64,000 bases of DNA from assembly GCA_020723185.1 (NCBI GenBank), contig DYJI01000006.1, positions 62,001 to 126,000 of the forward strand, given 5' to 3'. Below are positions 58,628 through 64,000 of this stretch, in pieces; within the stretch, counting starts at the first letter, position 1, and each line of letters starts with the position of its first letter. This DNA is from Sideroxydans lithotrophicus (GTDB lineage Bacteria > Pseudomonadota > Gammaproteobacteria > Burkholderiales > Gallionellaceae). Made by a program: the position numbers and the translations under genes. The notes beneath the pieces are model-generated. The model did no database searches, was not told the origin of the DNA, and saw nothing but the letters and a program-made list of their open reading frames with translations.

Positions 58628-59947
58628 ATGCACACACTTGAATCCCTGCGTGCCGGCGAGCTGGCCGGAATGGAACGTCTCGACCTGAGCTGCGGCCTGG
58701 TCGAATTCCCGCGCGAGATCTTCGATCTTGCCGACTCGCTGCAGATCCTCAACCTTTCCGGCAATGCCTTGCGCAATCTGCCGGACGACCTGCCGCGTTT
58801 GCACAAGCTGCGCATCATCTTCTGTTCCGACAATCAGTTCACGCACGTGCCGGAAGTGCTGGGGCGCTGCCCCGAACTGGAGATGATCGGCTTCAAGGCC
58901 AACCGGATCGAGACACTCTCGCCTGACGCCCTGCCGCCCAAACTCCGCTGGCTCATCCTCACCGACAACCGCCTGCGCGAGCTGCCACCCGAACTGGGAC
59001 GCTGCACCCGTTTGCAGAAACTGATGCTGGCCGGGAACCAGTTAGCGGAATTGCCGCAGGAACTCTCCGCATGCCGAAATCTGGAACTGATGCGCATCGC
59101 CGCCAACCGCTTCGAACATCTGCCGGAGTGGCTGTTCGACATGCCGCGACTGGCCTGGCTGGCCTGCGCCGGCAACCCGTGCAGCGACCGCAACGAGACC
59201 GCCGCGCTCGAACATCTGCACATCACACCCGTCGAGTGGCATCAGCTGGAGCTGCATCACCCGTTGGGCGAAGGCGCTTCCGGCGTGATCCATCGCGCGC
59301 ATCACTATGCACGCAACGAAGCAGTCGCGGTAAAACTATTCAAGGGCGCACTCACCAGCGACGGCCTGCCGCGCAGCGAGAAGGCCGCCAGCATCGCCGC
59401 CGGCGACCACCCCGGCCTGATCCCCGTCCTCGGCAAGGTGAGCGACCATCCCGAGCAGACGCCGGGACTGGTGATGGCGCTGATCGATCCCGCCTTCCGC
59501 AACCTGGCCGCGCCCCCCAGCCTCGCCTCCTGCACACGCGACATCTATGCCGAGGATCTGCGCTTCAGCCTGCCGCTCGCGCTCGACATCGCCTGCGGCA
59601 TCGCCGCCGTAGCGGAACATCTACATGCGCGCGGCATCCTGCACGGCGACCTGTATGCGCATAACATCCTGTGGAACGACGACGGCGACTGCCTGCTGGG
59701 CGACTTCGGCGCGGCCTCCTTCCTGCCGCAGGACGCGCGGCGAGCCGCAGCGATGCAGCGCATCGAGGTGCGCGCCTTCGCCTGCCTGCTGGAGGAGCTG
59801 CTCGATCGTTGCGAGACCACCGATGCCGCCAACATGCTGGCGCTGCGCGCATTGCAACAGCGCTGCGCCAACGCTGATGTCCGCAGCAGGCCGCTGTTCG
59901 CCGACATCCATCGCGGACTCACCGAACTGGACGGGCGCATCCCATGA
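58628..59947 (+). CDS. Leucine-rich-repeat / eukaryotic-like protein kinase fusion
   Basis: The 439-residue cytoplasmic protein begins with about eight leucine-rich repeats of 22-23 residues (about 15-183; for example LQILNLSGNALRNLPDDL). A kinase domain follows (about 205-435), with glycine loop GEGASG (214-219), Lys236 in VAVKLFKG, the catalytic loop HGDLYAHN (Asp341, Asn346) and GDFGAAS (Asp359). The HGD form and small C-lobe resemble bacterial LRR-kinases and aminoglycoside-phosphotransferase-like kinases. All catalytic residues are present. The start is ATG just after a TTG, with no clear Shine-Dalgarno site. Its stop overlaps the exonuclease start. Confidence 0.88.
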   Translation: MHTLESLRAGELAGMERLDLSCGLVEFPREIFDLADSLQILNLSGNALRNLPDDLPRLHKLRIIFCSDNQFTHVPEVLGRCPELEMIGFKANRIETLSPDALPPKLRWLILTDNRLRELPPELGRCTRLQKLMLAGNQLAELPQELSACRNLELMRIAANRFEHLPEWLFDMPRLAWLACAGNPCSDRNETAALEHLHITPVEWHQLELHHPLGEGASGVIHRAHHYARNEAVAVKLFKGALTSDGLPRSEKAASIAAGDHPGLIPVLGKVSDHPEQTPGLVMALIDPAFRNLAAPPSLASCTRDIYAEDLRFSLPLALDIACGIAAVAEHLHARGILHGDLYAHNILWNDDGDCLLGDFGAASFLPQDARRAAAMQRIEVRAFACLLEELLDRCETTDAANMLALRALQQRCANADVRSRPLFADIHRGLTELDGRIP

Positions 59948-60603
59948 ATAGAACCGCACCGGGCAAGGCCGACATCGCATCGATGGCGCCGTTCATCGGA
60001 CTGCCGCTCGATCGCATCCACGTGCCTGCCACGCAGGAAGGATATGCCGCCGCCACGGCGGAGATACTGGCGGCAGGCACCGTCGGTTTCGATACCGAGT
60101 CGAAACCCACCTTCTCCGTCGGCGAGTCCAGCGACGGGCCGCACGTGGTGCAGTTCGCCCTGCACGACAAGGCCTACCTGTTCCAGACCCACCGCGCCGA
60201 CTGCCATCCCTTCCTGATAGCGCTGCTGCAGTCGCCGCAGTTGCTCAAGGCCGGCTTCGGCCTGCGCTCTGACGGCAAGCACATCCAGGCCAAATTCGGC
60301 ATACGACCCGGCGCACTGGTCGATCTCAACCAGGTGTTCAGCAGGGACGGTTTCCAGAAGGAGATGGGCGTGCGCAACGCCGTCGCGCAGATGTTCGGAC
60401 AGCGCTTCATCAAATCGCGCAAGGTCACCACATCCAACTGGGCGCTGCCGGAACTCAGCGCGCAGCAGAGGCTGTACGCGGCCAACGATGCCTATGCGGC
60501 GCTCAGAGTACTGCAGGCACTGGCTATCCCGCGCGCATCCCTGCCCATGATGGATGAGAACCTGCCGCAGCAGGGGATGCACACGGACGACACGCAGTCA
60601 TAG
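59944..60603 (+). CDS. DEDDy-type 3'-5' exonuclease (RNase D/WRN-like)
   Basis: The 219-residue protein is a stand-alone DnaQ-fold exonuclease. Exo I is FDTES (Asp50, Glu52), exo II is FGLRSD (Asp110), and exo III is YAAND (Tyr178, Asp182), so the catalytic DEDDy set is complete. It lacks the HRDC domains of RNase D, and its substrate (RNA or DNA) is not determined. The start overlaps the LRR-kinase stop as ATGA, implying coupled translation. The following 244 bases to the chemoreceptor contain a 6-bp hairpin (TCCCGC/GCGGGA) without a U-tract and no gene I can support. Confidence 0.88.
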   Translation: MNRTAPGKADIASMAPFIGLPLDRIHVPATQEGYAAATAEILAAGTVGFDTESKPTFSVGESSDGPHVVQFALHDKAYLFQTHRADCHPFLIALLQSPQLLKAGFGLRSDGKHIQAKFGIRPGALVDLNQVFSRDGFQKEMGVRNAVAQMFGQRFIKSRKVTTSNWALPELSAQQRLYAANDAYAALRVLQALAIPRASLPMMDENLPQQGMHTDDTQS

Positions 60604-60847
60604 CAGCGCCTCGGTCCACTGCATACCGCCCCAGCCGATAGTCCGGATCGGTATAGGGATTTTCCTACTCCCGCTCAGCGCGGGACTACGCACGAATCAA
60701 GAAGTGCTGACTGCAAATCATGTATCGCCCGTATATCTTTCACTCCCGAATGTGGCCGATAGCGCCGTGCCGGCGATGCGCGCGGCAGACACATCTCGCG
60801 GGGCAACCACTGCCGTACCGCATGGCCGGATAACAGGGAGAACAGAC

Positions 60848-62458
60848 ATGAAGATCAATATGCCAGTCACCGATGTCGAGCGACGTTTCGACGCGGACGA
60901 ATACATCGTCTCCAAGACCGACTTGAAGGGACGCATCACCTACATCAACCGTCCCTTCCTGGAGATCAGCGGCTTCACCGAGCAGGAGCTGCTGGGCGCG
61001 TCGCACAACATCGTGCGCCACCCCGACATGCCGCCCGAGGCCTATCAGGATCTGTGGCGCACCCTGCAGCGCGGCAAGCCCTGGCGCGGCATGGTGAAGA
61101 ACCGTTGCAAGAACGGCGACTACTACTGGGTCGAGGCGAACGCCAACCCGATCTGGGAAGACGGCAAGATCACCGGCTACATGTCGCTGCGTACCAGGCC
61201 CGCCGCAGATCAGGTGAAAGCTGCCGAACAGATCTACGCCCGCTTCCGTGCCGGCACGGCCCGTGGTCTGTGTATCAGGGAAGGTAAAGTGGTCCCCACC
61301 GGTCTGCGCGGCAAGCTGGCCGCCCTGGGCGAGCTGAGCATCCGCACCCGCCTCACGTTCGCCTGCATGCTGACCGGCCTCGCCATCCTGGCGCTGGGCG
61401 GTGAACCATTGCTCGCCCTCGCACGCGGCAACGGCAGCGTGACAGACAACGGCGCGGCCGGGCTGCTGGCCGCATCCGCGCTGATGACGCTGGGTTGGCT
61501 GTGGTGGTTCCTCACGCGCAAGGTGCTGCAGCCGCTCGGCCAGGCCGTGCAGGCCTGCCAGGTCATCGCCGCCGGCGACGTACGGCTGCTGAAGTCGGAT
61601 GCATACAGCAGCGAAGTCGGACAACTGATGCACGCGATCAACACCATGGCCGGCAACATCGCCAGCATCGTCGGTGATGTGCGCAGCGCGGCCGGTGAAC
61701 TGGCCTCGGCCTCGGAAGAGATCAATGCCACGGTGCAACACCTGAGCCACGCATCCAGCCAGCAGGCCTCCAACGTGGAAGAGATCAGTGCCTCCATGGA
61801 AGAGATGGGCACGTCGATCCAGAACACTGCCGAGAACACGAAAGTGACCGACCAGTTCGCCGCACAGGCGGCCGCCCAGGCGACCGAGGGCAGCGCGGTG
61901 GTGCGTCAGACCGTGACGGCGATGAAAGAGATCGCCGACAAGATCGGCATCATCGATGACATCGCCTACCAGACCAACCTGCTGGCCCTGAACGCCGCCA
62001 TCGAGGCCGCCCGCGCCGGCGCGGCTGGACGCGGCTTCGCGGTGGTCGCCACCGAAGTGCGGGCCTTGGCCGAACGCAGCCAGATCGCGGCACAGGAGAT
62101 CGGCAATGTGGCAGGCGGCAGCGTCGAACTGGCGGAGCGCGCCGGCAAACTGCTGGAACAGATGGTGCCGGCGATCACCAAGACCTCCAGCCTGGTGCAG
62201 GAGATCGCCGATGCCAGCTCGGAGCAATACAGCGGCGTGGCGCAGATCAATACCGCGATGCTGCAGATCAGCCAGAACACGCAGGGCAACGCCGCCGGCA
62301 GCGAACAACTCGCCGCCACCTCGCAGGCACTGAACGGCCAGGCCGAGAACCTGCAAAAACTGGTTGGGTTCTTCAGGACGGGTGCGGCCGTCCCCGTCGC
62401 AGCAGGCAGGCAACCGGCGCAGCACGCCGCCGTGCAGCCCGCGCCCTCCTATGCCTGA
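60848..62458 (+). CDS. PAS chemoreceptor, short Aer-like type
   Basis: The 536-residue protein has an N-terminal Aer-like PAS domain (about 15-125) with [16 protein letters not shown] and [15 protein letters not shown], nearly the same core as the other Aer-like receptor. Two membrane segments (about 172-190 and 205-225) with only a short loop between them follow, so no periplasmic sensor is present. The signalling domain has [23 protein letters not shown]. No CheR-binding pentapeptide ends the protein. GGGAG precedes the ATG; an upstream extension of 98 residues is spurious. It should sense intracellular redox or energy state. Confidence 0.9.
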   Translation: MKINMPVTDVERRFDADEYIVSKTDLKGRITYINRPFLEISGFTEQELLGASHNIVRHPDMPPEAYQDLWRTLQRGKPWRGMVKNRCKNGDYYWVEANANPIWEDGKITGYMSLRTRPAADQVKAAEQIYARFRAGTARGLCIREGKVVPTGLRGKLAALGELSIRTRLTFACMLTGLAILALGGEPLLALARGNGSVTDNGAAGLLAASALMTLGWLWWFLTRKVLQPLGQAVQACQVIAAGDVRLLKSDAYSSEVGQLMHAINTMAGNIASIVGDVRSAAGELASASEEINATVQHLSHASSQQASNVEEISASMEEMGTSIQNTAENTKVTDQFAAQAAAQATEGSAVVRQTVTAMKEIADKIGIIDDIAYQTNLLALNAAIEAARAGAAGRGFAVVATEVRALAERSQIAAQEIGNVAGGSVELAERAGKLLEQMVPAITKTSSLVQEIADASSEQYSGVAQINTAMLQISQNTQGNAAGSEQLAATSQALNGQAENLQKLVGFFRTGAAVPVAAGRQPAQHAAVQPAPSYA

Positions 62459-62470
62459 GCGCGTGGCGCG

Positions 62471-63115
62471 CTAGGCGTGCGCTTCCAGCGCGGCCAACGC
62501 CTCCGCCGCGATCTCGCGCACTTCCGCGTTCGCATCATGCAGACGGGCACGCAGCGATGTACGCGCCTCCGCGATACCGCTCAGACCGAGCAGATGGCAG
62601 GCATCGGCCCGCACGCGATGGTCGGCATGGCGGCTCAGTTCCACCAGCTCGGGCAGCAAGTCCCCCAACGCCGGTGAGCGGGCATAGGATTCCAGCAAGG
62701 CGCTCACCCCGAGCCGCACTTCCAGATTCGCCGCAGGATCGGCCACGATAGAAAGCAGCGGCTTGAGACGCCGCGTGTCTGCATGGATGAATGCGCTGGC
62801 CTGCGCATAGCCGCCTTCCTGCAACAGATGGGCGACATAGTGCGCCGTCCCTTCCTCTCCGTGCGCCCAATCCACCCACTGCCGCAACTCGCCCAGTGTG
62901 CGCGCGCCGGTCAGGGTGAACACGCCCAGCTTCAGCCAGGGAGCCGCGCGCACGCCATACTCCCGCGCCAACGCGGGATTCTCCGCCGCATCCACCACGC
63001 GCAACTGCCCGATCTGCCCCTCGTTCAGCAACACGCCCAGGGCTTGTTTCACCGTCGCGCAATGCGGACAGTTCGGCGTCACGAACAGCAGGGCGTCGGG
63101 CGGATAGTTGGTCAT
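62471..63115 (-). CDS. Thioredoxin-fold / HEAT-repeat fusion protein
   Basis: The 214-residue protein has an N-terminal thioredoxin-like domain (1-85) with the redox motif CPHC (16-19) and the cis-proline loop VRAAPWLKLG. A helical domain of HEAT-like repeats (about 105-212) follows, with VRLGVSALLESYA, VRADACHLLGLSG and VREIAAEALAAL. There is no signal peptide, so it acts in the cytoplasm, perhaps reducing or docking partners bound by the repeats. Its ATG overlaps the SDR stop as ATGA, so the two are co-translated. Confidence 0.85.
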   Translation of the reverse strand: MTNYPPDALLFVTPNCPHCATVKQALGVLLNEGQIGQLRVVDAAENPALAREYGVRAAPWLKLGVFTLTGARTLGELRQWVDWAHGEEGTAHYVAHLLQEGGYAQASAFIHADTRRLKPLLSIVADPAANLEVRLGVSALLESYARSPALGDLLPELVELSRHADHRVRADACHLLGLSGIAEARTSLRARLHDANAEVREIAAEALAALEAHA

Positions 63116-63915
63116 GGCAGCCAGTCGCGCAGCGCGTTATCGGTCCAGCGCCACAGCGCATCGTCCAGCTCGTGATCGGAGGCCAGCGCGGAGCACTGCG
63201 CCACTTGGCAATCGTCGAAATAGCGCCCCGTCACACCCTGCACTTTGGGAGAGGTCGCCAGATAGATCGACGTGCGCGCGCCGTGTTGCAGCGTATCGCC
63301 CTTCATGTTGAAACCGGTGTGCAACAGCTTGGTGTCGATCACGCCCGGATGCAGGCTGTTGGAACACAGCCAGGATTCGCGCTCCGCCAACGCGTTGGCG
63401 AACAGCGTGTCGGCCAGTTTCGAATTGGCATAGGCGTGATAGGCATCGAACTCGCGCTCTGAATTCATGTTGTCGAAAGCGATGCGCCCGCTCTGATGCG
63501 CGACGGAACTCACCGTCACCACCCTGGGATCGCCCGACCGTTTCAACAGCGACAGCAACCAGCGCGTCAGCACGAACGGCGCGAAGTAATTCACCGCCAT
63601 CGTCATCTCGAAACCGTTCGGTGACAGTTGCCGCGTTGTCATGTACACACCCGCGTTGTGCAGCAGCACATCCAGCCTCGGTAGTCGCGCGTTCAGTTCC
63701 TGTGCCATCTGCACCACCTGCCCGAGGTCGGCCAGATCGGCACAGGCGGTCTGCAATCTCGCTTCCGGCACCGATTCGTGGATCTTGTCCGCCGCCCGCA
63801 AGGCTTTCTCCGCATCGCGGCTATGCAGCACCACCTCGTGACCGAGTTGCGCCAGTTCCCTCGCCGTTTCCAGACCGATGCCGTCCGTCGCACCGGTGAC
63901 CAATATCGTGCTCAT
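63112..63915 (-). CDS. Short-chain dehydrogenase/reductase
   Basis: The 267-residue protein is a classical/atypical SDR related to the retinol dehydrogenase/WW-oxidoreductase subgroup. The cofactor loop TGATDGIG (7-14) is near the N-terminus, HNAG is in DVLLHNAGVY, and the catalytic Ser (VSSVAHQSG) and YANSK pair are in order. The Arg in VVLHSRD at the end of strand 2 favours NADP. Substrate unknown. It overlaps the upstream partial gene and the downstream thioredoxin-HEAT gene, each as ATGA, giving a tightly coupled three-gene unit. Confidence 0.92.
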   Translation of the reverse strand: MSTILVTGATDGIGLETARELAQLGHEVVLHSRDAEKALRAADKIHESVPEARLQTACADLADLGQVVQMAQELNARLPRLDVLLHNAGVYMTTRQLSPNGFEMTMAVNYFAPFVLTRWLLSLLKRSGDPRVVTVSSVAHQSGRIAFDNMNSEREFDAYHAYANSKLADTLFANALAERESWLCSNSLHPGVIDTKLLHTGFNMKGDTLQHGARTSIYLATSPKVQGVTGRYFDDCQVAQCSALASDHELDDALWRWTDNALRDWLP

Positions 63916-64000
63916 GCATCACCCCATACTTCAAATCCCGGAAAGTCGCCGCTGCCGGGCTCCACATCCACGTGCGACACCTGCGCCAGTTCCGGTCCGC
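63912..64000 (-). CDS. C-terminal fragment of an unidentified protein at the window edge
   Basis: The frame is open to the window end and ends in a TGA that overlaps the SDR start (ATGA). The 28 visible residues include VSHVDVEPGSGDFPGFEVWGDA. The overlap and acceptable codon usage suggest a real gene that is first in a coupled unit with the SDR and thioredoxin-HEAT genes. I cannot recognise the family from this piece. Confidence 0.6.
   Translation of the reverse strand, partial: GPELAQVSHVDVEPGSGDFPGFEVWGDA

Overview
The window is a GC-rich, densely coded chromosomal segment with no insertion sequence, prophage, integrase or CRISPR array that I can see. The minus-strand order leuC-leuD-leuB-asd-fimV-(ecfT)-truA-trpF-trpB-trpA-accD-folC-SPOR-cvpA-purF-metZ is typical of Betaproteobacteria. 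An exact GAACGAACGTTC box in front of recA matches the non-canonical LexA motif reported, as I recall, for the iron-oxidising Gallionellaceae (Sideroxydans, Gallionella). I infer a member of the Gallionellaceae or a close Nitrosomonadales relative. Start codons were chosen from ribosome binding sites and overlaps, so many differ from the longest possible frame.

Region 1 (1-25260) is almost wholly minus-strand housekeeping. After the 3' end of an algC-type phosphohexomutase and an orphan receiver protein come alaS, recX, recA and pncC, then metZ, purF, cvpA, a SPOR protein, folC, accD, trpABF, truA, an orphan EcfT, fimV, asd, leuBDC and an MFS transporter. Two observations stand out. The metZ leader reads as a SAM-II-type riboswitch with a mutually exclusive antiterminator and terminator. 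A small frame fills the recA-recX gap and ends in a copy of the RecA C-terminal tail.

Region 2 (25300-31980) runs on the plus strand: the heat-shock operon grpE-dnaK-dnaJ behind a clear sigma-32 promoter, a VOC-fold protein, lemA, an outer-membrane beta-barrel protein, and a GIDE-domain membrane protein carrying a canonical EF-hand.

Region 3 (31979-42290) holds an ankyrin protein overlapping an HD-GYP gene, a YoaA-type helicase, a flavin reductase-like gene, small membrane and metal-binding proteins, a bacteriohemerythrin, MltC, an Uup-type ABC-F ATPase and tRNA-Arg(CCU).

Region 4 (42311-64000) is rich in signalling: a PAS-GGDEF-EAL protein, an Aer-like receptor, a cNMP-EAL protein, a Rossmann-PAS-GGDEF protein and a second PAS chemoreceptor. 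They are interspersed with selD/mnmH (selenouridine in tRNA), alr, lplT and ggt. The same stretch contains unusual fusions: an HTH-like/[2Fe-2S]/degenerate reductase protein, an LRR-kinase coupled to a DEDDy exonuclease, and a thioredoxin-HEAT protein. With the HD-GYP protein, four c-di-GMP enzymes lie within about 23 kb, suggesting environmental sensing linked to motility and surface attachment.
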